From Tetradesmus obliquus (Eukaryota > Chlorophyta > Chlorophyceae > Sphaeropleales > Scenedesmaceae): a stretch of DNA of 64,000 nt. A model generated the notes under the pieces. It saw only the letters and a list, made by a program, of their open reading frames with translations. It was not told where the DNA came from and did no database searches. The position numbers and the translations under genes are program-made. Positions within the stretch are counted from its first letter, which is position 1; each line of letters opens with the position of its first letter. Of the stretch, positions 33,403 to 46,342 are shown in pieces. The stretch is from contig CP126206.1 of the NCBI GenBank assembly GCA_030272155.1, forward strand, positions 3,038,001 through 3,102,000, in the 5' to 3' direction.

Positions 33403-33852
33403 GGTTGATGAGTAACAGATAATAGTTTGAAAGCAGCTTTCAAATACGATTGCAGCTGTGTTGTTGCTGCTCAGCAGACAGATAACACCAGGCTTCAGCT
33501 GTGTCTGCTGTGCTGCTGCTGCAGCTGCTGGCCTTGCTGACGTGCTGAAGTTGGTGAGTTCAGCCGCCGTGCGTGACAGTATTTTGTACTGTAAACCAGT
33601 GTCGATACACACGGGAGTTACCGTGGCTGCCGCTGTGGCCAACCCGGAAGTACAGCACACCTTGCTGTCAAACCCTGCAACACCCGAAACTGTCAGTGAC
33701 AATCCAAAAGGCATGAAACCCATATCCTCCGAAGGAATGCTTGTAAAAGAGTGCTAAATGCTTAAACATCATGGAGTACACAGTGCACATGAAGCCGATC
33801 AGCATGTGAAGTCCCCAGACGCGCACCGAAATCCGTATAGTTCTACACCACC
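33403..33852. promoter_or_regulatory. Divergent intergenic region, DUF455 and coiled-coil genes
   Basis: 450 bases between ATG 33402 (-) and ATG 33853 (+). Both promoters must lie here. I see no clear core element. Confidence 0.4.
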
Positions 33853-34846
33853 ATGTTGAAAAACATATTTGAAAAGAAACGGAAGGATGCGTCGCCCGTT
33901 AGGAAGGAGGCAGCACCCCTCACTGCAGATGCACTGCTGCAAAAAGCACAGGTGTGCATCACACGGCTCCGTATGCTGCAGTCTTCCGACCCTGAGGCTT
34001 TCCCTCTGGTCAACGAAGCCTCGAGATACGGTACGTGAAGCCTCAAAGTCGCGATCCACAGCTGTTATCTGTGCATCAGCTGTGCTGTTTGACCTTTCTG
34101 GACCTGCTGTACTGCTGCATCAGCATCACATGTGCTCCAGCCATGCAGCTGCCGAGCCTGCTTTGTTTGACTACACAAAGCATCTCCTGCTGTTGCAGTT
34201 TGTAACAGCTGCAGCTCTTCCTGCAGCTGCAGCTCCTCCCATAGCAACTCACAGTTGTAACAATGTGCTGCTGTACAGCCCATCTTGCTGCGCTACGCAT
34301 CCTAACAGCTTCATGTGCCAGTCAAGACAGCTGTTCTTTCCATCATGCAGTGCTTGGTACAGTCACAGGTGATGCTTGGCACAGCAACCTGGATCCTGCT
34401 GCCCCTTTCTAATGCCTGCAGTGCAACAGCTGGAGATTGAGGTGCATAAGCTTGCAGGAAGCGACGAGCACCCGCTCTGGCGCCTGTGAGTCAACATGCG
34501 ATCCTAGGACTTGCTATAAGGTTTTCCAGCGACAGCTGCAGCAGCAGCTTCAGCCGCAGCTGCACATGCTGATGTCAGCTGCAGTAACTGCAGCAGTAGC
34601 ACTTGCAGGACGCTTGGCAGAGCATCGGCTGGGCTGTCCGACCTCGTGACAGCTGACAGCCTGCGCGCCTGAAGCCAGCCCTTGCTCCCTAACTCTTGCT
34701 TGGTTATTGTGCACCCTCACCGCTTGCAGGCAGCTGGACGAGTTGCAAGGGGACCTGAATGGCATGACGCAGCGCATCCTCAACTCGGTTGACATAGGGA
34801 GGCAGGAGCCGCCTGTGCGGAGCGCGGGTGAGCAGCAGCAGCAGTG

Positions 34847-34892
<46 letters not shown>

Positions 34893-35493
34893 TGGCAAGC
34901 GCGCAGCGGAGGCAGCTGGCGGGATCTGTCCTGCAAGCTGAGCCTGGGGTGTTATGGCAGCAGCAGCAGCAGCAGCAGCAGGGGCGGCAGCAGCAGTAGC
35001 AGCAGGGCAAAGCAGAAGGGGCACAGCAAAGGCGCCTGCTGTGATGTGTGTCCTGCAAGCTGAGCTGGCAGCAGCAACAGCAGCAGTAGCAGCAGCAGAA
35101 GCACAGCAGACCTGGCTTTAGGTTCGACTGTCCTGCAAGCTAGGCTGGTCTGTTATGGCAGCAGCAGCGGCGGCAGCACCTGGCCTGCGCATGTCATAGC
35201 TGTCCCTGTCAGACACTGAGCCCGTGCTTGCTGTGGCAGCACACATGGAACAAAAGCGCAGTGCTCGCTTGCAGGCAACACCACTAAGCACTGATGCCCT
35301 CTTGTGTGCACAATTTGCAGCGTCGCACACGCTGCTGCGCTGTATGCTGATCTTTGAGTGCGCTGTGGTTGATGCAGGCACGTCTAGCAGCTCCCCCTCA
35401 GCCGCCTCACTGGCAGCAGCAGCAGCAGCTGCGCCAGCAGCCGGCAGAGGTAGTGTTGATCTCCCGTGTGCACTTGTTGCATTGTCTCTCACC

Positions 35494-35524
<31 letters not shown>

Positions 35525-37618
35525 ACATTGTTTTGTTGTGAATGATGCAGGCACGTCCAGCAGCTCCCTTGCAGCCGCCTCACCAGCAGCAGCAGCAGCA
35601 GCAGCTGCGCCAGCATCACTAGCAGCGCCGCCAGCAGCAGCTGGAGGCTTTGGCATGCTGGATGACGACCTGTTCAGGTGTGCAGCAGCAGCAGCCGCAG
35701 CAGCAGCAGCAGCAGCACTCACATGTAGTCAAGCACAGCATGCATTGCTATGACGTGTGCCATGCCTGCACGCTGCAGCTTCTTGCATATGCAGCGCGTG
35801 TCAGGCTTTTTCAACATACATTTGCATTTCTTCAAACCCTGTAACAATGGCTGTGCTGTCACAAAACAGCAGTTGCAAACATTTGCCAGTGGCACCGCTA
35901 TGCACATCAAACAAGCTGCCCTCTGCCTGCCTGGGCGCTGCTGCACTGCTGTACTGCCTGCAGTGGCTTGAGCATAGCTGAGGCGCCCGCTTACAAGCAA
36001 CATGCAACCTCTCTGTCAACATCAAACTATTCTGCATCGCCTGCCTGGGCACTGGTGTACTGCCTGCAGTGGATTGAGCATAGCTGAAGTGCCTGCCACT
36101 TTTGCGCCGCCTCCTCCTTCAGCTATCAGCTATGGCCGCGCAGGCAGCCCAACACCCATGCAGCAGCAGCAGCAGCAGCAGCAGCAAGGTTTGCAGGCTC
36201 CACAGCAGCAACTCATCAGCAGCAGCACCAGCAGCAGGCCAGACTCGCCAGCAGCACATGCAGCAGCTGCAACCCAGCAAGCTAGTGCAGCAGCAGGCGG
36301 CTTCACAACCAACAGCACTCGGCTGCAGGAACCAGGACTAGTTATAGGGCTGGATCTGGGATCAGCAGCAGCAGCAGCAGCAGCAGCAACAGCAGGTGCA
36401 CATGTGAGCAGCAGTGGAGGCTCTGCAACTGCAGGCTTGGGGCCTTTGGATGAGTCGCTGTTCTGCGACGTAGGCTCTGCTGATTCCGGTGCTGCTGCTG
36501 CTGCTGCTAGTGAAGCCAGCACAGCTGCAGCTAGTCCTGCTGCAACACCGCCACGGACAGCTGACAGCGTAGCAGCACATGGCAGCAGCAGCAGCAGCAG
36601 CAAAGCAGCCCTGGAAGCTGCCGCAGGGCAGCTGCAGCAGCTGCAGCATGGGCAGCATGACATTGCTGCTGGTTCTGCAGTTGCAGCAGACACTCCACTG
36701 CCTGACATACTAGATCTGTCAGGACTGGCAGAGGAGCAGCAGCAGCACTCTGCTACAGCACCAGCAGCAGCGGCGCTACCAGCAGCAGCAGCAGTAGCAG
36801 CAACAGCAGCAGGCTGTCAACTTGATGTGCTTGATGAGCTGTCAGCAAGCACACTCACAGCGCCTGTGCCTGCTGCCGCCGCCAGCAGCAGCAGTGTACT
36901 TGGACTCGGCAGCAGCAGCCGTGACAGTTTTGATGCAGGCAGCAGCAGCATAGGCAGCAGCGGAGCCCAGATAGGAGGTTTAGCAGGAGTTTTAATGGAC
37001 AGCGTTAGCAGCAGCAGTAGCCACACAGCAGCAGTTGCTGCAGCAGTAGCAGCAGCCAGCAAAGGCAAGAAGAAGACTAGCAAAGTGCGAGTGGGGTATG
37101 GGAAGGCAGATGAGGATGCATCTGTCGGCCTAGATTTCTCTGCTGCTGCTCTGCATGCCCATGCGCCACCAGCAGCAACAGGTATTGGTTCCTCGCACAC
37201 ACCAGCAGCACCTGCAGCAGCAGCAGCAGTAGGTGCGCTTGGGCGGGCTAGCAGCAGCGGCAGCGGCAAGCAATCTTTTGAGCGTGATCCGCTAGCGCCA
37301 TACCCTGCACCCCCAGCTGTCAAACCCGGCATTCAAACACATGAACTGAACCATGCCAGCTCAGCAGAGGCCCACACAGCCCTAACAGCAGCAGCAGCAG
37401 CAGCAGCGGCTGCCGCACCAGCGCCTGCTGGTGGCGGCAGCAGCAGCGGCAGCGGCAGCGGTAGTGCACTGTCTGGTGCAGCTTCAGGCATTACCTCGTT
37501 CGCTGCAGCAGCGCTTGCTGCACTGGGGCTCGGCGGTGGCAGTGGCGCCAGCTCAGCTAGTCAAACCCCAAAGCTAGCATCACCACGCGGCTCCTTTTCT
37601 GGCGGCTCCGCCGCCACT

Positions 37619-37674
<56 letters not shown>

Positions 37675-37747
37675 TGTCTCTGCTGCAGCAGCAGGCAAGG
37701 AGCAGCCAGGAAGCATCCTGCGGCGCAGCAGCAGCAGCTCCGGCGGC

Positions 37748-37779
<32 letters not shown>

Positions 37780-38072
37780 CACGCAGCCGCCGCAGCAGCA
37801 GCTGCTGGGTCCTCAGCGACTGGCTGTGCCGCTGGCCACGCCGGCCCCGCAGCAGCAGATGCAGCGGCCGCAGCAGCTGCCACATCAGCAGGCACCGGCA
37901 GCAGCATATGCCAGCCTGGCTGACACGTATTCTGGCCCTGCTGCTGCTGCTGCTGGCAATGGAGTTCACGGTGGGAACAATCTGAGTAGGAGGAGAAGTT
38001 CATCATCAGCTTCGGGAGGAGCTTTGGGAGCAGGCAGCAGCAGCAGCGGCACTGCTGACAGGGGTGTTACTG

Positions 38073-38156
<84 letters not shown>

Positions 38157-39804
38157 TGGTGTCACTGCAGGCACTGGAAGAGTTCCTGTCACATCTTGGT
38201 GCTGGCCCAGCTGCGCACAGGTGCGGACAAATCTTATGCAGTGTCAGTGCCATGTATCAACTGCCGAAAGAGAGTGCAGTGTGTGTAGTAATACAGTTTC
38301 TTCATCCTGTGGATGCACATGCCCACATGCTCACAGGCATGCTCTTGTCACTTTTGTTGTTGAGCTGCGCACGTTGCTTCAACACACGGCAAGCGTAGCC
38401 TGCTCACAACAGTTGTAGCACCGATCAGCTGCGCAGACATGCAGGAGCGTGCTGCATCACCCTGGTTGAGGGATTTGAAATTTAGCACATGCAAACCTGC
38501 TTTTGCTCCTGCAGGGCGCAGGCAGCTGCAGCACAGCAGCAGCTTCTGCTGGAGGCGCTGCAGCAGCAGGCAGCAGCAGCAGGCCGCAGCGAGCGCCAGC
38601 TGGCAGCGCAGCGGCGGCAGCTGGCAGCAGCAGCAGCAGCGCTGGAGCAGCAGCAGCGGCCGGGGCTGGAGGCACGGCAGACTGCTGCTGTTGAGGCGGA
38701 GGACTTTGAGGCTGCTGCTGCCATTGACGAGCAGCTGCAGGTGCGTGTGTATATGTGTCTGTTTAGTGATGCAACGTCAGCTTGATCAACAACAGCAGCA
38801 GCAGGCGGCGGCTGCAAGTGGTTGCGGTGTAGAACGGCAGTTGCAGGTATGTATTGCCATGGTGATGTTGTTTCACATGAGCTCAGTCAGCGGCGGCCGG
38901 GGCTGGAGGCACGGCAAGCTGTTGAGGCAGAGGACTTTAAGGCTGCTGCTGCCACCGATGAGCAGCTGTAGGTGCGATTTTTTCAAAAGGGGTGGTTGGA
39001 TATGTGACAGGTTGAGCAGCAGCAGTGGCGCTGGCTTGAGGTGCATGCTGCATGGTGAGCAGATGCAGGTATGTATGCGTTTTAAAATATAATTGGCTTT
39101 GTTCTGTTATGGGCCCAACCAGCAGCGGCCGGGGCTTGAGGCAAAGCAGGCTGCTGCTGTTGAGGCGGATGACTTTGAGGCTGCTGCTGCCATCGATGAG
39201 CAGCTGGAGGTGCATTTTCAATCACAGCAGCAGCAGCAGCAGCTGCAGGTGCATGCTGCCATGACTGAGCGGCAGCCACATATGTGAGGCTTGTATCTCG
39301 CTTGAGCTCAAGCTGCAGCAGCTGTGCGAAATTGTGATGCCAGCCGAGACAGCCAAGCGTGCTTAGCATGCGCATGCAGAAATTATGTATGTGCCGCCAT
39401 GCGGCACCGTGATTAACATTTGATGCCCTGCAGGCACTGTCAGCGCAGCAGCAGCAGCTGGCTGCACAGCTGCATGAGACTGAAGAGCAGCTGGCGCAGT
39501 GCGCTAGCAAGCGCGTTGACTTGGTGGTGTTGCGTGGCCAGGTGAGAGGTGGCCTTTCAGCTGCATACGATGTTGCCAGCTGCATACGATGGTGGCTGGC
39601 TGTTGCTGTGGGTGGCTGTGCTGAACAGCTGCGCCAATCCAAGCAGCAGTTGGCACAGTGTGTTGGGGCAAGTACTGACATGGTGGTACTGCCGGGCCAG
39701 GTGGCAGATGTAGCTGCTGCAGCTCAAGCTGGTGCTGCTGGTCCAGCTGAGGCAGTGCTGCTGCTGTAGGTGTGTGTATCTTGTGAATTTGACCACTGCA
39801 GCGT

Positions 39805-39847
<43 letters not shown>

Positions 39848-39976
39848 TTGACTGTATTCTGAAGGCCAGGGGCGGCTGCGCTGTTGCAGCAACTTTGATG
39901 TGGAGGCAGCAGGTGCTTCAAAGCTTGAGAACGCCAGCAGCTCTGGTGAGAATCCCTTTATCACTGCTTGTGCCGA

Positions 39977-40009
<33 letters not shown>

Positions 40010-40264
40010 TGTGGTCCTTTCTTTTGCAGCTTCTGGAGCGCCTTGGTTGTTTTTTCGGCAGCCTGCGGGAGCAGCGACAGGCGGAGGTTGTGCAGATGGA
40101 TGAAGCTGCAGCAGTGGTGAGCTGTTATGTTTTTCTCCCAAATTTTTTCATTGCAGTGAATCATTCGCCGGTGCACAACAGCAGCCCAGCTTCCCAGATG
40201 GCATCAGGAGTACCTATCTATACTGTGTGCAGCATATGTTGACCGACATCAAACACCACATACT

Positions 40265-40305
<41 letters not shown>

Positions 40306-43300
40306 ACTGCTACTGCAGACAAGCCGGCTGGCTGAGGAGCAGGCCGCAGCAGCTGCTGCGGCAGCGGCAGCAGCCAAAGAGGCCCTGCAAGCCAAGCAGG
40401 CAGCACACCAGGCAGCGCAGGCTGACCTAGACAGCAAAGTGCAGGCGGCGACAGCCCCGGCAGTGGGGCAGAGGCAGCAGCTGCTGCAGCAGCAGGGGGA
40501 CTTGCAGGTAGGCACGGCCGTTGTTCGCGGTTTTTCGCATGTTGAGGTGTACGGGTTTCGAGTATGGGGCTGACAAGCACCAGCAGCTGCTGCGGCAGCG
40601 GCAGCAGCCAAAGAGGCCCTGCAAGCCAAGCAGGCAGCACACCAGGCAGCGCAGGCTGACCTAGACAGCAAAGTGCAGGCGGCGACAGCCCCGGCAGTGG
40701 AGCAGAGGCAGCAGCTGCTGCAGCAGCAGGGGGACTTGCAGGTAGGCACGGCGGTTGTTCGAAGTTTTTCGCATGTTGAGGTGTAAGGGTTTTGAGTATG
40801 GGGCTGACAAGCAGCAGCAGGTGTTGCAGCAGCATCATCAGCCAAAGAGGCCCTGCAAGCCAAGCAGGCAGCACACCAGGCAGCGCAGGCTGACCTAGAC
40901 AGCAAAGTGCAGGCGGCGACAGCCCCGGCAGTGGAGCAGAAGCAGCAGCTGCTGCAGCAGCAGAAGGACTTGCAGGTAGGCACAATAAACATTTGTAACT
41001 TTTGCGCGTTTTGAGAGCATGATTATTATTTGGGGGGATGATGAGAAGCAGCTGTTGCAGCAGCAGAACAAATACCTGCCGCCAGGAGGCAATTGTGGTG
41101 CTGCGCATAATCAGACTCATCACGGGCTTCGTGCCCAGCTGATCTAGCACATGGCAACGTTACACAGGGCAAGCACCAGCACATTTCATCGTCAATATTT
41201 GTGCCTGCCGCTGCACCGCTGGGGCCGGCGCATTACGTGCATACTTCCCTTCAACATATTGTCGTGCGTGCTTTCTGGCCTTTGCTGCTCCTCTTGTGCT
41301 GCCACTGCACCTGCAGGAGGGGGCGCATGCGCTGGCTCTGAGGGAGCAGCACACACAACAACATGATCATTGCATCAAATTTTTGCTCTGGTAACACTGC
41401 CGCTTGTAATGTTGCGCTTGCAGACAGAGGTGGATGCTCTGCGTGCGCGGCTGGCGCTGAAGGAGCAGCAGCTGGCAGCACAACATGCATGCACCATGCT
41501 TGCTTACTTGTTAGTTTCCACGAATATGTGCGCTACTGCCGCTGCGCTTGCAGGCGGAGGTTGACGCGCTACGCGCGCAGCTGGCGCTGAAGGAGCAGCA
41601 GCTGGCAGCGGCAGCGGCGGCAGTGGCGGCTGCTGATGACGAGATCGTGAGTAGGACCTTGCTGCTAGATAGATAGAGGGGTTACATGGTGCGTTCTTGC
41701 GGCATACGCCACCACCAACAACAGTTCAGATAGGAATCAGCATAGAGCTCAACACGGGCCGGCCCTCAAAGAGGCCCAACCCCTGGACCTTGCTGCTGTG
41801 TCTGGCTGGAATTCAGTGTGCTTGCATTTGTAGCTGTGGCGGGCAACAAACATGCAACTAACGCTTGCCCCACTTCAGCAAAAGTTGTGTTGCTTAAGTC
41901 ATTCATCACCGAGATTGCTGCTGCTGGTGCTGCTGGTGCTTCCGCCAGGCCTCGATGTCCTCTCAGTATGCCAGCGAGGAGGCTGACCTGGCAGGCCAGG
42001 CTGCTGATGTGGCAGCAGCAGCTGCTGACCTGGCAGCTGCTGAGTCAGCATCTGCTGAGCTGGCAGCTGCTGCTGAGGCCGCCAGGTCAGCGCTGCAGGA
42101 GCAGCAAGTGGCGCTGCAGCAAGAGGTGAGTGCAGGTGGTAGCACAACGTGGCAACTGCGGGTTTCAGCTCTCTTGAGAGTGTGCGGGGACAATCGAATG
42201 ACCAGGTGCTGCGTTGTATGTGAAAATGCAATGCGGGCGTGTACTGGCAGACCAGGCTGCTGATAGTAGCAGCTGCTGACCTGGCAGCAGACCGTCAACC
42301 TCAATCATCGTACTAAACCACGGCACCCTTGAATCATCACCGCAGGTGTCGCAGCTGGCGCAGTGGTCACAGGAGCGCGCGGATGCAGCAGCCGCTGCCG
42401 CTGCCTCTGTGGCTGCGGAGCGTGCCGCGCAGCAGCTGCTGGTGGGCCTGAAAGCAGCTGATGCTGAAGCGCAGGAGAAGCTGCAGGACTTATGCAAGTG
42501 CATTGACGATGCAGCAGCGCAAGTACAGGAGGCCGAAGTGCAGCGCGCCCGACTGGCGGCCGACAAAGCGGCAGCAGATGACAGGGCAGTGGCGGCTGCC
42601 GCGCGCCTGCCGGAGGTTGAGGCTGAAAAGAAGGCGGCAGCGGCAAAGAAGGTACGCTGTGGGCTGACCGTATGTCGTCGTGTTGTGCCTGTTCCTCGCA
42701 ACCCATGCCGCCACACGCCTGCCAGAGGTCAAAGATGAGAGGATGGCGGCAGCAGCAGCGGCAGCAGCAGCAGCAGCAGCAGGACTTGAACAAGGCAGTG
42801 AGGCTCTCAGCAGAGGCGAAGGCGCCACCAGTGATCTTGAATCCTCTGTTCTGACTGTGGCAATGCTGTTCTGCAGGACTTCAAGGAAGCAGCGGGGCTC
42901 TCAGCAGCGGCAACACCTGCTGCCGCCGCGTTGACCCGTGCTGCATTGACTGAAGTTTGTCTGGTCAATGCTGCTGCTCTGACTGCTGCGGATTTGCAGG
43001 ACTTCAAGGAAGCAGCTAGGCTGTCAGCCAAAGCCAAACGCTGGCAGTAGCAGCTCAAGCAGCAGCAGATGAGGCCGCCAGCTTGTCAGGCCGCCTTCCT
43101 CTGTTGCGACTTGTGATCTCACAAATCGTGCTGCATTGTCTGCAAATGCGCTTTGCAGGACTTCAAGGAAGCAGCACGGCTCTCAGCTGAAGCCAAGGCG
43201 CTGGCAGTGGCAGCCCAGGCAGCAGCAGACGAGGCCGCAAGCTTGTCAGGCCGCCTGGCGGCCATCACAGCACAGCAGGCCGGGCAGCAAGCGGAGCTGC

Positions 43301-44560
43301 AGGAGCTTCAGGCAATGCAGCAGGTGGGTTTGCAAGTTGTCTTTGGGTGTCGCTCTTTGCTGTGACGAATGCAGTCTGTTGCCACCTTGCACCTTGCTGG
43401 TGGGCTGGTGCACGAAGCAGGTGGGTGCTAAGGCAGTGCTAGTGGCACATGCAAGCAAGGGGAATTGGCAGCGCAGGCGCAGCAGGCTGAGCAGCAGGAG
43501 GAGCTGCAGGAGCTGCAGGCAATGCAGCAGGTGGATTTGGGTGTGGGTGCGGCTGCATGTTAGTTGGCGCTCTGATAGCCTTGTATCATAAGCCAATGCT
43601 CTGCGAAGCGCCCGCATTTCATTTTGCAGGAGGTGGCAGGGTGCAGCTGTCTTCTGCTGCAGCCTGTTCTCTTGATCATCCACCTACCACCACCTCACAT
43701 TCTTGGCTGACCGTTTGTCTCTCCTTCACGTTGTGTTGCAGGAGGTGGCCCGCGATGCAGCAGCAGCCGCCGTCTGGCTGCACATCTGTGGCAGCTACCA
43801 CTCACCACCCACCACCATCCTAAGTTGCTGCTTCACCTCTCCCCTGCATGTTGTGTTGCAGGAGGTGGCCCGCGATGCAGCAGCAGCAGCCGGGCGGCGC
43901 CTGGCCGGCAGCTGCCACCTGCTGCGCACGCAGCTGGCAGCAGCGGAAGCAGCAGCAGACCCGGATGAGGTGCAAGCAGCGCAGGTGAGTGCCAGCTCGG
44001 AGCTTTTGAGCATGGTCATGTGGCTGTTGTGCTGGTGGGGCTGGTTGGATGAGCCGCACAGTGGGCTGCAGCACTACAGGCAGCAGCAGACCCGGATGAG
44101 GTGCAAGCAGCGCAGGTGAGTGCCCCTTTGCTTCACCCGGTGCAGCAGGCCAGCTTGCAGGAACAGCAGGTGCAGGTGCAGCAGCAGCAGCCAAGCCTCG
44201 CATCACGCTCAACAAGACCAAGCGGCCAGCTCCCAGCGCAGCAGCGCATGTGAGGGGCGGCGCAGCGCGTGCAGATCTGCATCCTGCCATGCAGGGGTGT
44301 TGCGCAGCAGTGCAGGGCTTGCAGGCTTTCCTCTTTGGCTGTGGCGCAGGTGCTGCACATGCCGTAGGTGTGAGCTTTGCGTAGCACCACAACACCGGTA
44401 TCGGTTCGCTGCTTCTGGCGCTGCTACTGCATGTCTGATGCTACACTGCGATGGAGCATGGCGTGCTGCCGTCGCACCGTTTCAACCGCCGCTGCAATTC
44501 CCGCTGCTGCTGTTTCTGCTGCTGCTGCTGTTGCTGCGGTGCTGCTGCTGCTGCTTCTGC

Positions 44561-44611
<51 letters not shown>

Positions 44612-45028
44612 TGCAGGCTGACCTGGCTGCTGAGCAGGCTGCTGCTGATGCGCTGGCCGCAAAGTGGGGCGGCTTCAGTGAGCAGGAGCGGCACGTGGAG
44701 GGGCTGCCGGCAGCAGAAAGTTCAGCAGCGGGGGATGCAGCAGCAGCACTGGATGAAGCAGCAGTAGCAGCAGCAGAGACGGCGCCACGTGATGATGCAG
44801 CAGCAGCAGCAGCAGCAGCAGTAGCAGCAGATGCTGGTAATGCTGCAGAAGGGCAGGCGCAAGCAGAGGGTGCTGAGTTTGACGATGCAGCAGAACATCA
44901 GCAGGAAGGAATGGAGCCGGAAGCAGCAGCAGCAGCAGCGGCAGCAGCAACACCAGTGATTAGTGCAGTCACTGGCGTAGTGTTAGATGATGAAGGCGTC
45001 AGCGCAGCAGGGTCCCACAAATCATCAT

Positions 45029-45098
<70 letters not shown>

Positions 45099-45150
45099 TG
45101 CTGCAGAGGGTGATGATGATGCGGCTGTAGATGAAGCAAGCCCGCCTTGA
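33853..45150 (+). CDS. Large Ala/Gln-rich coiled-coil protein with a UVR-like motif
   Basis: Exons supported by phase: 33853-34030, 34422-34485, 34730-34827, 35551-35677, 36070-38220, 38515-38740, 39434-39541, 39802-39945, 40030-40116, 40319-40507, 41554-41646, 41949-42125, 42346-42651, 43159-43323, 43862-43984, 44617-45150, about 1589 aa. The N-terminal 190 residues are ordered (MLKNIFEKKRKD, ADALLQKAQVCITRLRML, LDELQGDLNGMTQRIL). A 717-residue exon of Ala/Ser/Gln-rich sequence follows, with about 27 consecutive Gln. Then comes coiled coil, starting with AAVEAEDFEAAAAIDEQL, which resembles a UvrB/UvrC-type UVR motif. The acidic, Ala-rich tail ends DEASPP. The start has a good context (ACCACC before ATG). 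The family is unknown; a scaffold or tether role is only a guess. A possible extra exon at about 44166-44249 (KPRITLNKTKRPAPS) does not fit the phase. Confidence 0.75.
38075..38155 (+). repeat. CAG tract coding about 27 Gln
   Basis: Uninterrupted CAG codons inside the large exon of the coiled-coil gene, translated as poly-Gln. Another run at 37617-37680 is read as poly-Ala. Confidence 0.95.
38890..39210 (+). repeat. Decoy tails of the UVR-like exon
   Basis: Two tail copies of the exon 38515-38740 lie downstream, near 38890-38971 (with a changed frame) and 39112-39210 (RPGLEAKQAAAVEADDFEAA), the second followed by a GTGCAT donor-like site. Confidence 0.85.
40575..40977 (+). repeat. Two near-identical tail copies of a coiled-coil exon
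   Basis: The last about 170 bases of the exon 40319-40507 recur at 40575-40742 and 40810-40977 with very few changes, each with the GTAGGC donor. The high identity suggests recent duplication or gene conversion. Confidence 0.92.
41311..44114 (+). repeat. Further decoy copies of coiled-coil exons
   Basis: Head copies of the exon at 41554 lie near 41311-41360 and 41432-41490 (EVDALRARLALKEQQLAA). Head copies of the exon at 43159 (DFKEAARLSAEAKA) lie near 42777, 42876 and 42998, and a tail copy lies near 43465-43530. Head copies of the exon at 43862 lie at 43629 and 43742, and a tail copy at 44078-44114. Confidence 0.85.
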
Positions 45151-46342
45151 AAGTGTTTGCTGGATAGGGTGCCGGAACTGGTCCGTAGCAGAGGTGATTT
45201 CAGTGGCAGCTCTTGCAGCTCCGGCAGCTTCCAGCATCTCAGGTGCACTGCCCACCCACAGAGCGCACTCACCCACACAGCGCAAGTTCTGTATTGCAGC
45301 ATCCATTGACAGTGTAGGAGGAGGCTGTGCAGTGGCTAAGCGGAGGAGGGTTGCTGTACGTGAAGTCAGGATTAGGGGCTGGTTGCCTTAGTGCAGCTTG
45401 CCAGTGCGCTAGAGTCACTGGCCAAATCTATTGGATGGCTGATGTAGTGGTTGCCCAATGAGCCTGTTCATTGGCTCGAAAACGGGCTGTGTTCCCGTCG
45501 TGTAACATACAAATCATGTATTGCATCAGCAGATGGTGCACCCACCAGCCCGGGTCTTAATACAGTCGCTGCATGAGGAGGCAGCAGCTTCCTAAGCATG
45601 AGCAGCACTGCTGCTGGTGTGACTGGCCACTGGTGCCTGCCAGTACTGCACATGACCGCCATGTCAATGATTGACACCTTGAGGTCGCTGCGCTGTGGTT
45701 GCTAGTGACAAACCTCAAGTTACCATGCAGGTGCTGCAAATGTTTTTTTTTAAGTATATATGGTGTTTCTGCGATCCTTGCACCAGGCAGTCACCTGGAG
45801 CAATGACCCAGGCTGTGAGGTTTGCAAACCCCCGTTGCCGAGTAGACCCGGACTGCATGGCAAGTGCTGACAGTCGGCCTATGAAAAACCAAAAACACCA
45901 CAGAGACCTTCAAATACATTGCGATGCATACGGCTATGCCGAGCACTCATCACGAGCCTGCGACGTGACTGGCAAGCGTTCCGACAGTGTCGACGATCTG
46001 TAGCAGTAAAGCCAACTAAACGTTTCAGCAAAACTTTCTATTGAAAGTACGCTGGTGCCTTACGGTGAGCGTGACCGGCACTGACATCAGCGGGCCTCAC
46101 GGTGACCTTCCCGGAAGTTTAGCTTTCTCCAACGCTGCACCGCAGCAGTGTTGGAACTTGCCCTTCCGTTCTGTTTTTTTATCGATTTATCTACGTGCTG
46201 CAGGTCTTGCTAGGAGAGGGCGCGGCGACTAACGCTGCATTTGTGCAGCAGCGACATCTGCTGCTGAGCAGCACCGCTCAGTCAGCTGACTGACCAGCAA
46301 GAGGGCCACAGCGTGTGACTGTGTAGCTGGTGTGACCCCATC
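45151..46342. other. Gap between two plus-strand genes
   Basis: 3' flank of the coiled-coil gene and upstream region of the protease gene. No gene supported; longest frames are about 100 codons without recognisable sequence. Confidence 0.45.

Noticed and set aside
36130-36708. Minus-strand Ala/Cys-rich frame
   Set aside because: Shadow of the large coiled-coil exon, which has matched splice phases on both sides.
40218-41150. Minus-strand frame of 310 codons with three internal repeats
   Set aside because: The repeats are the three exon tails of the plus-strand coiled-coil gene read antisense.
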